Shown piece by piece: positions 1 to 6,385 of a DNA stretch of 15,477 nucleotides (its first letter is position 1; each line of letters begins with the position of its first letter). The notes under the pieces are model-generated. The model was not told where the DNA came from. It made no database searches and saw only the letters and a program-made list of their open reading frames with translations. The DNA comes from Streptomyces regalis (GTDB lineage Bacteria > Actinomycetota > Actinomycetes > Streptomycetales > Streptomycetaceae): contig NZ_LLZG01000071.1 of assembly GCF_001509475.1 (NCBI RefSeq), forward strand, positions 1 through 15,477, read 5' to 3'. The position numbers were made by a program, and so were the translations under genes.

Positions 1-69
1 ACCCGGCCGCTTCGCGGCCCTGTCACCTCCGGCCGATACCGCGGCGCTCCGCACCGCCACCACCGGATG

Positions 70-106
70 CGATTCCTCCCGGGCGTGAACGCCCGGGGTT
101 CCTCGC
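70..106 (-). mobile_element. Hairpin resembling a solo IS200/IS605 (tnpB-type) right end
   Basis: Positions 78-85 (CCCGGGCG) and 90-97 (CGCCCGGG) form a perfect 8-bp stem with a TGAA loop. Read on the minus strand, the stem is flanked on both sides by the same word, GAGGAA (GCGAGGAAC before it, GGAGGAATCGC after it). From memory, actinobacterial IS200/IS605-group elements carry a GC hairpin with GAGGAA flanks of this kind at the 3' end of tnpB, where it also forms the end of the omega/reRNA. No tnpB reading frame lies beside it, so it would be a relic or a solo end. A plain terminator hairpin is the main alternative. The arrangement is seen directly; the family assignment is recall. Confidence 0.4.
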
Positions 107-226
107 AAGATCACGCTGAAGAACGCCAAGTGCGCGAACGGCACCTGCACCGGCACCTTCGCGGGCACGTCCTTCCGGCTCATCGACTGGAACGCCAAGT
201 CGCGCGCCTCACGCCCTGAGCGATGC
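107..226 (+). pseudogene. Coding-like fragment, C-terminal piece of an unidentified (probably exported) protein
   Basis: Starting directly after the hairpin, the plus strand reads KITLKNAKCANGTCTG followed by TFAGTSFRLIDWNAKS, with strong G/C bias in third codon positions and two cysteines four residues apart. It looks like the last turns of a secreted beta-rich protein, perhaps a beta-helix pectinase given the neighbours, but I cannot name the family. The same frame has a stop at 86-88 inside the hairpin, there is no start codon, and the frame runs on without its own stop into antisense sequence of the next gene. It is therefore cut at the 5' end and probably shifted or cut at the 3' end. 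Confidence 0.35.
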
Positions 227-241
227 CCAGTCAGCCCAAGC

Positions 242-1981
242 TCAGGAGGGCGTGACGTCCACCCCGTTCTCATCCAGCCGGACCCGCACCTCGCGCCCCG
301 CGCTCCAGCGGACGTGGATCTCGCCCGTCTCCGCCACGTCCACGGACACCAGTCCCTGAAGCGGCGCAGGGTGCGGCTCGGCGGTGAGGCGGGCGAGGGC
401 GACGACAACGGTGGGACCGTCCCCCGTCACTCCTGTCAGACCCTTCAGAGCCGTCGGAGCCGTCGGAGCCGTCGGAGCCGTCGGCTCGGCGTCGCTCAAC
501 AGGCCCGACACAGGCACGAGTTCCGCCTGGACGCCCTCCTCCGCCGCCCACCCCGTCACCCGCACCGCCGTCCCGGGAGCCGCGCCCACGACCCGATGGA
601 TGCGCACCTCCACCGCGCCCTCGGCCAGCACGACACTGCTCACCCGGATCCCGTCGCCGACCGAGTGCCGGGAAGCAACCCAGCCCTCCCCCACCCCCAG
701 CGGCACGATGTCCGTACGGCTCGGGTCGTCGCCGACGATCACACTGTTGTCGTACGACGGCGAAGGCTCCGTCACCGTCGAGTAGGCGAGGCGCGTGTAG
801 TACGGGTCGTAGCGGACGTCCTCGCTGCCGTGATTGTGGAGGCGGACCAGGCCGTCCGAACTCGTGGACTGCAGCAGCCAGTTGGGGGCGGTGATCGGCG
901 TGACCGTGTGCGCGCGCTCGGCGGGGGCGGGCTCCTCCACCGCCGTCCACACCTCGTGGTCCGCCGGCAGGAGCAGACCGAGGAAGCCTTTGCTCGCCCA
1001 GTACGGGGAGGCCGGACCCGAATAGCCTTGCAGAATCGCCTCGTCGGGACCGTGCCAGCCGAGGGTGAGCAGGCCGCGGGCATCCACCGCGCCCCGCTCC
1101 AGGAAGTACTTCAGCGCGCCGGAGGCCAGCCGCCTCGTCTCCCCCGGCGTGAGCGGCGTACGGCCGGTGAGGGCGCCGAGCCACAGCGGGGCCGTGGTCG
1201 CGAAACGGTAGGTCAGGGAGCGGCCCTGATGCATGGGGGCGCCGTCGGCACCGAACAGGCGGGCGTAGTCCTCCAGATGCCGTGAGAGCCGACCCCCGTA
1301 CAGCTCCAGCAGCCGTTCGTCCTGCGCCAGCCAGGCGTGCAGCACCGGGTACAGGTGCATCGCCCAGCCGTTGTAGTAGTCGAACTTCCGGCCGTCTCCG
1401 TCCGTGTACCAGCCGCCGCCGACGTACCAGTCCTCGATGCGCTCCAGCCCGCGGTCGATCGCCTTGCCCGACTCCTCGGCCTCGTGGCCGACCTCCTGGA
1501 GGAAGCCACCCACCGTCACCGGGAACAGCTCCCAGTTGCAGGGCCAGGCCTCGGCCGTCACCGCGTCCCCGAGCCAGGCCGCCGCCCGCTGCCGCACCCC
1601 GTCGTCCAGCCGGTCCCACAGCAGCGGCCGCGTCAGCCGCAGCGCGAGGGCGATCGACGCCGCCTCGACCAGCGGCTGGCTGCGGTCCTCGATACGGGGC
1701 CAGACCCCAAAGACGCCGGCCGCGAGTCCGTCGGCGTAGCGCTCCAACGCCGTCTCGTCCCGGCGGAAGGCCGCCAGGAGCAGCGTACGGGCGTAGCCCT
1801 CCAGGCCGTCGGAGAGGCGGCCCGACCAGCTCTCCCGGTCGCCGGGGAAGTGGTACAGGGCGCGGTCCTCGGTGGCGTACGGCTCCACCGCGGCGAGCAG
1901 GGCGTCGGCGGCCGCCTCCCAGTGGGCGCGGGTGTAGCCGGTGCGCGGGCTGCGGGTGCGGTCTTCGGGGGGCAGGTGCAT
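242..1981 (-). CDS. DUF2264 domain protein, putative intracellular glycoside hydrolase
   Basis: This 579-aa protein spans a whole DUF2264 (PF10022) fold, thought to be an (alpha/alpha)6-barrel followed by a beta-rich C-terminal half. Family-like segments are TRAHWEAAADALL (about 18-30), PCNWELFPV (147-155), KFDYYNGWAMHLYP (199-212) and HQGRSLTYRF (251-260). There is no signal peptide, so it should act in the cytoplasm on imported oligosaccharides. From memory, DUF2264 proteins overlap the CAZy family GH154 (beta-glucuronidase), which would suit glucuronate-capped arabinogalactan, but the substrate here is inferred. The start at 1981 has only a weak GAGAAAG ribosome site. The gene lies 69 bp downstream of the CE12 esterase on the same strand, with a strong hairpin between them. 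A four-copy 9-bp tandem repeat encodes an Ala-Pro-Thr run near residues 500-512. Confidence 0.85.
   Translation of the reverse strand: MHLPPEDRTRSPRTGYTRAHWEAAADALLAAVEPYATEDRALYHFPGDRESWSGRLSDGLEGYARTLLLAAFRRDETALERYADGLAAGVFGVWPRIEDRSQPLVEAASIALALRLTRPLLWDRLDDGVRQRAAAWLGDAVTAEAWPCNWELFPVTVGGFLQEVGHEAEESGKAIDRGLERIEDWYVGGGWYTDGDGRKFDYYNGWAMHLYPVLHAWLAQDERLLELYGGRLSRHLEDYARLFGADGAPMHQGRSLTYRFATTAPLWLGALTGRTPLTPGETRRLASGALKYFLERGAVDARGLLTLGWHGPDEAILQGYSGPASPYWASKGFLGLLLPADHEVWTAVEEPAPAERAHTVTPITAPNWLLQSTSSDGLVRLHNHGSEDVRYDPYYTRLAYSTVTEPSPSYDNSVIVGDDPSRTDIVPLGVGEGWVASRHSVGDGIRVSSVVLAEGAVEVRIHRVVGAAPGTAVRVTGWAAEEGVQAELVPVSGLLSDAEPTAPTAPTAPTALKGLTGVTGDGPTVVVALARLTAEPHPAPLQGLVSVDVAETGEIHVRWSAGREVRVRLDENGVDVTPS
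448..483. repeat. Tandem 9-bp repeat, four perfect copies
   Basis: The unit GAGCCGTCG is repeated four times head to tail inside the DUF2264 gene. On the coding strand it gives Ala-Pro-Thr repeats in a low-complexity linker of the C-terminal part. Because the unit is three codons, changes in copy number keep the reading frame. Confidence 0.9.
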
Positions 1982-2011
1982 CGGTTCTCTTTCTCGCCGG
2001 CTCTGTTCAGA

Positions 2012-2047
2012 CCTGGGGCGCCCCGGTTCCGGTCAGGGCGCCCCAGG
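2012..2047 (-). terminator. Strong hairpin between the CE12 esterase and DUF2264 genes
   Basis: Arms 2012-2023 (CCTGGGGCGCCC) and 2036-2047 (GGGCGCCCCAGG) pair perfectly over 12 bp around a 12-nt loop. It begins 3 nt after the TAG stop of the esterase (2051-2053) and ends 31 nt before the DUF2264 start. No T-tract follows, as is common for Streptomyces terminators. It may end the esterase transcript or act as a partial terminator or mRNA-stabilising element that reduces DUF2264 expression. Confidence 0.7.
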
Positions 2048-2050
2048 GGT

Positions 2051-3103
2051 CTATCCCACCCGCACCAGGCCCTCCGGCACCAGATGCCGGGCTACGAGTT
2101 CGTCGCGGACGAGCTCCGCGTACACCGTGGCGCCGTGCACCGAGGTGTGGGTGTTGTCCCGCTTCTCGTTGTAGAGGTACAGCGCCTTGGACGCCTCGAC
2201 GCCCAGGGACTCCACCAGCGCCTTCGTCTTCGCCGTCAGGTCGATCAGCGGCACGTCCTCGGCCGCGGCGACCGAGCGGATGACCGCGGGGTGGTCCACG
2301 CCCAGGCCGTTCACGAGCAGGGCCGTGTTGTTGTTCAGCGTGCCGTCGGCGTTGAACCAGCGGCGCACGATCGGGGTGACGAGAACCGGCTCGCCGCCCT
2401 TCTCGCGCACGCCTGCCACCAGTGTCTCCAGATTGGCGCGGTAGGTCGCCTCGTCGGTCGTCTTGTCGTTGTGGGCGAGCTGGATCAGGACCAGGTCGCC
2501 GGGGCGGATCTGCGGCTGGACGGTGGCCCACAGGCGTGAGTCGGCGAGGTAGGTGGCCGTGCTCTCGCCGGAGTCGGCGTAGTTGGCGACGGACACGCCC
2601 TTGCGGAGGTACTGCGGGAGCTGCTGGCCCCAGCCGGAGTACGGGTCGCCGGGCTGGTCGCAGACCGTGGAGTCGCCGACGAGGAAGATCTGGCGGACGT
2701 GCCGGGCCGGGGTGACGGTGACGCCGGCGAGCGCGGGCGCCGAGCCGCCGAGGACCAGGTCCAGGCCGGGAGTGCCTGCGGGGCCCGTCGGCTCGCCCTC
2801 GGGCGTGCGGACGTTCACGGTGAAGCTGCGGGCGACGTGCTCGCCCGCCGGGGCGGCCGTCTCGGGGAGCAGGGCGCGGCGGGTCTCGCCGGTGACGCTC
2901 GTACTCGACGCGGCCTCGCCGCCGAGGAGGACCTTCACGTCGTACGTGCCGGGCGGGACGTCGAAGTGGCAGGCGGTTGCGGTGCAGTTCTCGATGCCGA
3001 GGGGGCGCTGACCGCCGTACGACCCATACGCGTGGGCCGGTGCGGCGGCCAGGCCGGTGCTCAGCGTCACCGCCGCCAGGACGGCGAGGTTGAAACGTCT
3101 CAT
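2051..3103 (-). CDS. Secreted rhamnogalacturonan acetylesterase (CE12, SGNH hydrolase)
   Basis: This 350-aa enzyme should remove acetyl esters from the rhamnogalacturonan I backbone outside the cell. It has a Sec signal peptide (RRFNLAVLAAVTLSTGLAAAPAHA, cut near residue 25), an N-terminal beta-rich domain (about 27-135), then an SGNH hydrolase domain. The catalytic blocks are readable: GDST with nucleophile Ser145, DSGEST with Gly179, LAHND with Asn212, and DNTHTSVHG with Asp316 and His319, the DxxH pair typical of CE12. The start has a good GGAGGAG site upstream. It is divergent from the PL4 lyase across a 191-bp region with operator-like palindromes, so both are probably induced together. 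Deacetylation is known to open the backbone to PL4 lyases, which fits the pairing. Confidence 0.92.
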   Translation of the reverse strand: MRRFNLAVLAAVTLSTGLAAAPAHAYGSYGGQRPLGIENCTATACHFDVPPGTYDVKVLLGGEAASSTSVTGETRRALLPETAAPAGEHVARSFTVNVRTPEGEPTGPAGTPGLDLVLGGSAPALAGVTVTPARHVRQIFLVGDSTVCDQPGDPYSGWGQQLPQYLRKGVSVANYADSGESTATYLADSRLWATVQPQIRPGDLVLIQLAHNDKTTDEATYRANLETLVAGVREKGGEPVLVTPIVRRWFNADGTLNNNTALLVNGLGVDHPAVIRSVAAAEDVPLIDLTAKTKALVESLGVEASKALYLYNEKRDNTHTSVHGATVYAELVRDELVARHLVPEGLVRVG

Positions 3104-3156
3104 TCGTCGGCTCCTCCACAGGACGACATGACCTGGCGCTGGACCGTACCGCTATC

Positions 3157-3170
3157 GGCAAGCGCTTTCT
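3157..3170. promoter_or_regulatory. LacI-family-like operator
   Basis: The segment GGCAAGCGCTTTCT is centred on the perfect 8-bp palindrome AAGCGCTT (3160-3167), the core seen in many LacI-family operators. It lies between the divergent CE12 esterase and PL4 lyase genes, 54 bp upstream of the esterase start. The assignment rests on the motif and its position; the regulator is not in the window. Confidence 0.5.
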
Positions 3171-3211
3171 AGCCCCTGGATCAATTTCACAAGATTGCCA
3201 ACTTCCTCGCG

Positions 3212-3231
3212 GCGAAAGCCCTTTCGCGAAA
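3212..3231. promoter_or_regulatory. Overlapping palindromes upstream of the PL4 lyase
   Basis: GCGAAAG (3212-3218) and CTTTCGC (3221-3227) form a 7-bp inverted repeat with a CC spacer. The overlapping TTTCGCGAAA (3222-3231) is a perfect 10-bp palindrome. Two alternative dyads sharing the CTTTCGC half suggest one or two repressor dimers. The site lies 64-83 bp before the lyase start. CGAA/TTCG half-sites are reported for the LacI-type xylan repressor BxlR, so a LacI-family sugar repressor is likely but unproven. Confidence 0.45.
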
Positions 3232-3294
3232 TCGATTCAACTGTCACTCTCACTCACACCCGCAACCCCCACATGTCTCGAAGGAGGCACCCCC

Positions 3295-4959
3295 ATGTCC
3301 GGATCCGCGAACAGACCGGTCCGACGCCGCGCCTTCGTCCTCGGAACCGCGGCCGCGGTGGGCACGGCGGCCCTGAGCGGCACCGCGTCCGCCGCGACCT
3401 TCGGCTGGAGCGACGACGGCACGAACTACGTCGTCGACACCGGCGCCAACCTCGTCTTCAAGGTCCGCAAGTCCAACGGCGATCTGAGCTCGCTGGTTTA
3501 CCGGGGCACGGAGTACCAGGGCTACGGCGGCATGAACTCGCACATCGAGTCCGGCCTCGGCACCTCCACCGTGTCGATCAGACAGTCGGGTTCGACGATC
3601 CTCGTCTCGGTGGCGTACGGCACCCTGCGGCACTACTACGCGGCCCGCAGCGGCGAGAACAACATCTACGTGTGGACCAACAAGGCCGACGACTCGGTCT
3701 CGGCGACCCGCTTCATCCTGCGCACCCGGCCGGGCCTGTTCCTCAACGACGAGCCCGACTCCTACACCTACGCGCCCACCACCATCGAGGCCTCCGACGT
3801 GTTCCGGAAGTCCGACGGCCAGACCCGCTCGAAGCACTACTCGAAGCTGCGCGTCATGGACTACAACTACGTCGGCTGGTCCAGTGGCGGCGTCGGCCTG
3901 TGGATCGTGCGCAGCAACCACGAGAAGGCCTCCGGCGGCCCCTTCTACCGCTCCCTGCTGCGGCACCAGAGCGCGGACGGCGGCGGCCTGTACGAGATCC
4001 TGTACTACGGCCAGAACCAGACCGAGGCCCAGCGCTTCGGCCTCCAGGGCCCGTACGTCATCGCCCTCACGGACGGCGGGGCGCCCTCCTCGTCGCTGTT
4101 CCCGGGCACGCTCACCACGTCGTGGGCGGACTCGCTCGGCATGTCCGGGTACGTCGGCGCGAGCGGGCGCGGCAAGGTGGCCGGGGTCGGGATCTCCGGG
4201 CGGAACACGGCGTACGCGTACACCGTCGCGCTCGCCAACTCGACCGCCCAGTACTGGGGTTCGGCACGGTCGTCGGACGGCTTCTTCTCGATCGGGGGCG
4301 TGCTGCCGGGGACGTACACGCTCACCGTCTTCAAGGGTGAACTCGCCGTCCACACCACCTCGGTGTCGGTCACGGCCGGTGGCACGACCACCCTCAACAC
4401 GATCGCGATCCCGTCCTCCAACGACCCGGGCAACGCCACCGCGATCTGGCGGATCGGCGACTGGAACGGCGCGCCCAGCGGCTTCAAGAACGCCGACCTG
4501 ATGACGTACGCGCACCCGTCCGACGTCCGGGCCGCCTCCTGGACCGGCAACGTCGTCATCGGCAACAACGAGACGGCGTCCTTCCCCTGCTACCTCTGGA
4601 AGGACGTCAACAGCGGGATCCTGGTGTACTTCCGGCTGACGGCGGCCCAGGCCGCGGCCGCGCACACCCTTCGGATCGGGGTGACGACGGCGTACGCCAA
4701 CGGCCGCCCCCAGGTGTCGGTCAACGGCGCCTGGACGTCCGCCATCCCCTCCCCGCCCACGCAGCCGAACACCCGGTCGCTGACCAACGGTTCGTACCGG
4801 GGCAACAACCACACGTTCACGTACAGCGTGCCGGCGTCCGCCTGGCAGACGGACACCGGCCAGTACAACGTGCTGAAGATCGACGTGGTGAGCGGTTCGG
4901 GGACGACGGGCTACCTCAGCGCGGGCACGGCGATCGACGCGATCGACCTGCTCGCCTGA
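3295..4959 (+). CDS. Rhamnogalacturonan endolyase, PL4, Tat-exported
   Basis: This 554-aa enzyme should cleave the rhamnose-galacturonate backbone of rhamnogalacturonan I by beta-elimination outside the cell. Residues 9-33 (VRRRAFVLGTAAAVG...ASA) form a twin-arginine signal. The N-terminal catalytic RhgB-type beta-sandwich (about 35-280) contains TRSKHYSKLR with Lys180, which matches the catalytic lysine region of fungal PL4 lyases, and SNHEKASGGPFYRSLLRHQ. A fibronectin-III-like domain follows (about 282-370, GVLPGTYTLTVFKGE), then a CBM-like jelly-roll domain (about 372-554, IWRIGDWNGAP), giving the full three-domain PL4 layout. AAGGAGG at 3281-3287 sets the ATG start with a 7-nt spacer. 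It is divergent from the CE12 esterase and convergent with the galactanase gene, with only 7 bp between the stop codons. Confidence 0.92.
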   Translation: MSGSANRPVRRRAFVLGTAAAVGTAALSGTASAATFGWSDDGTNYVVDTGANLVFKVRKSNGDLSSLVYRGTEYQGYGGMNSHIESGLGTSTVSIRQSGSTILVSVAYGTLRHYYAARSGENNIYVWTNKADDSVSATRFILRTRPGLFLNDEPDSYTYAPTTIEASDVFRKSDGQTRSKHYSKLRVMDYNYVGWSSGGVGLWIVRSNHEKASGGPFYRSLLRHQSADGGGLYEILYYGQNQTEAQRFGLQGPYVIALTDGGAPSSSLFPGTLTTSWADSLGMSGYVGASGRGKVAGVGISGRNTAYAYTVALANSTAQYWGSARSSDGFFSIGGVLPGTYTLTVFKGELAVHTTSVSVTAGGTTTLNTIAIPSSNDPGNATAIWRIGDWNGAPSGFKNADLMTYAHPSDVRAASWTGNVVIGNNETASFPCYLWKDVNSGILVYFRLTAAQAAAAHTLRIGVTTAYANGRPQVSVNGAWTSAIPSPPTQPNTRSLTNGSYRGNNHTFTYSVPASAWQTDTGQYNVLKIDVVSGSGTTGYLSAGTAIDAIDLLA

Positions 4960-4966
4960 CGGCAGC

Positions 4967-6385
4967 TCATGTCCCGCGCGTCCACTGCTGGTTCGTCGCG
5001 CCGTTGCACGTGTACGTGATGATCGCGGCGCCGTTGGCGGTGGACGCGCCGTTCACGTCCAGGCACTCCCCGGTCGCGCGGGACTTGATGTTCACGTAGG
5101 AGCCGGTGGTGGTGAGCGACCACTGCTGGCCGGTCGAGGAGGCGTTGCAGTTCTCCTGGGTGACCGTGCTCGCGTTCTCCTGCACGCACAGGGAACTGTT
5201 CCTGACCATCAGCTGGTAGTAGCCACTGCCCACCGACTTGAACCAGTACTTCTGGTTGTTGCCGCCGTTGCAGTCGTACTGCTTGATCTGGGCGCCCTGC
5301 CACAGCGACTGGCTGGTCACGTCGGCGCACTTGGCGGAGTTCCGGGCGATCAGCGTGTTGTACGTGGCGCTCGTCCCGCTGATCGACCCGGTGGCGGTGT
5401 CGATGGTGACCTCGGGGGACCAGGACATGGACATCGAGGTCGAGGAGGGGAAGGTCAGCGGCAGCCAGACGTAGCGGGAGTCGTTGACGGTGCCGCCGAA
5501 GGAGTTGCCCCAGCGGTCGCCCATGTAGAGGTACGAGGTGGTCGAAGTGCCCTGCACAGGCAGGACGTACGCGGTCTGCGAGCCGTAGGTCGTGGAGTCG
5601 CCGATGTTCGTCATCGCGGTCCACGGGCCTGCGATGTTGGTGGCCGTGGCGTACTGCTGCTGGTTGGGGTTCCAGCCGGTCGCGCCCGACGTCAGCATGA
5701 AGTAGACGCCGCCCCGCTTGAACAGGGCGGGTGCCTCGCGGTGGCCGCCGTGCCAGGGGTCGGCGACCAGGGCCGCGATGCCTGTGTAGTCGCTGGTCAG
5801 GCGGTAGATCTGCAGGTCGTAGTTCTCGCGGGCGGCGGAGGCCATGTAACCGGTGCCATCGGTGTCGACGAAGACCGTGATGTCGCGGGACATGTGCTGG
5901 CCGAGCGGGCGGAAGCTGCCCTTCCAGGTGTAGTTGCCGTCGACGGTGTCGGAGACGGCGACGGCTGCGCGGGCCTCGCTGTAGTCGGTGCCGTTCTCCT
6001 TGTGCATCCACATGACGAACTTGCCGGTGGAGGCGTTGTACATGACCTTCGGGCGCTCGATGTTGGCGGTGGCCAGCTCCGAGGCGGACGACTGGGTCAG
6101 GACGTGGTTCCGGAACTCCCAGTTCTTCAGGTCGGTGGAGCGGTAGGCGTCCACGTACCGGAAGGTGTTGTCGGAGTTGCGGTGCTCGCCGAACCAGTAG
6201 TAGTAGGAGCCGACCTTGATGACACCGCCGCCGTGGGCGTGCACGGGGTTGCCCGAGGTGTCGGTGAACTGGGTACCGGTGGTGAGGGACTGGGGTGCCG
6301 CCTGGGCGGGGCCGGCGGTGACCAGGGCGCCGGCGAGGGCCAGACAGAGGGCGAGCAGAACCGCGTACGCACGTCTCATCTTCAC
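4967..6385 (-). CDS. Exo-beta-1,3-galactanase (GH43) with C-terminal ricin-B/CBM13 lectin domain
   Basis: This 472-aa secreted enzyme should release galactose from the beta-1,3-galactan backbone of type II arabinogalactan. It has a Sec signal (about 1-30, ending PAQAA), a five-bladed GH43 propeller (about 32-335), and a ricin-type lectin (341-472) with NQKYW, GQQWS and NQQWT repeat ends. As in characterised exo-1,3-galactanases (GH43_24), the candidate acid is Glu217 in HREAPALFKR, Gln270 in GSQTAYVLP occupies the unusual base position, and Glu110 lies in NIERPKVMY. I chose the GTG at 6385 because AAGGAG lies 5 nt upstream and GTGA overlaps the stop of the upstream GH43 gene, implying translational coupling. 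An ATG two codons in (6379) is the alternative. Confidence 0.9.
   Translation of the reverse strand: MKMRRAYAVLLALCLALAGALVTAGPAQAAPQSLTTGTQFTDTSGNPVHAHGGGVIKVGSYYYWFGEHRNSDNTFRYVDAYRSTDLKNWEFRNHVLTQSSASELATANIERPKVMYNASTGKFVMWMHKENGTDYSEARAAVAVSDTVDGNYTWKGSFRPLGQHMSRDITVFVDTDGTGYMASAARENYDLQIYRLTSDYTGIAALVADPWHGGHREAPALFKRGGVYFMLTSGATGWNPNQQQYATATNIAGPWTAMTNIGDSTTYGSQTAYVLPVQGTSTTSYLYMGDRWGNSFGGTVNDSRYVWLPLTFPSSTSMSMSWSPEVTIDTATGSISGTSATYNTLIARNSAKCADVTSQSLWQGAQIKQYDCNGGNNQKYWFKSVGSGYYQLMVRNSSLCVQENASTVTQENCNASSTGQQWSLTTTGSYVNIKSRATGECLDVNGASTANGAAIITYTCNGATNQQWTRGT

Noticed and set aside
1282..2539. Long plus-strand frames opposite the DUF2264 and CE12 genes.
   Set aside because: Arg/Pro/Ala-rich shadows crossing a gene boundary and a terminator hairpin; the minus-strand frames carry the catalytic motifs.
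3250..4812. A 520-codon open frame antisense to the PL4 lyase.
   Set aside because: Val/Gly/Arg-rich composition with no domain; it is the usual antisense shadow of a high-GC gene whose real frame has clear PL4 motifs.
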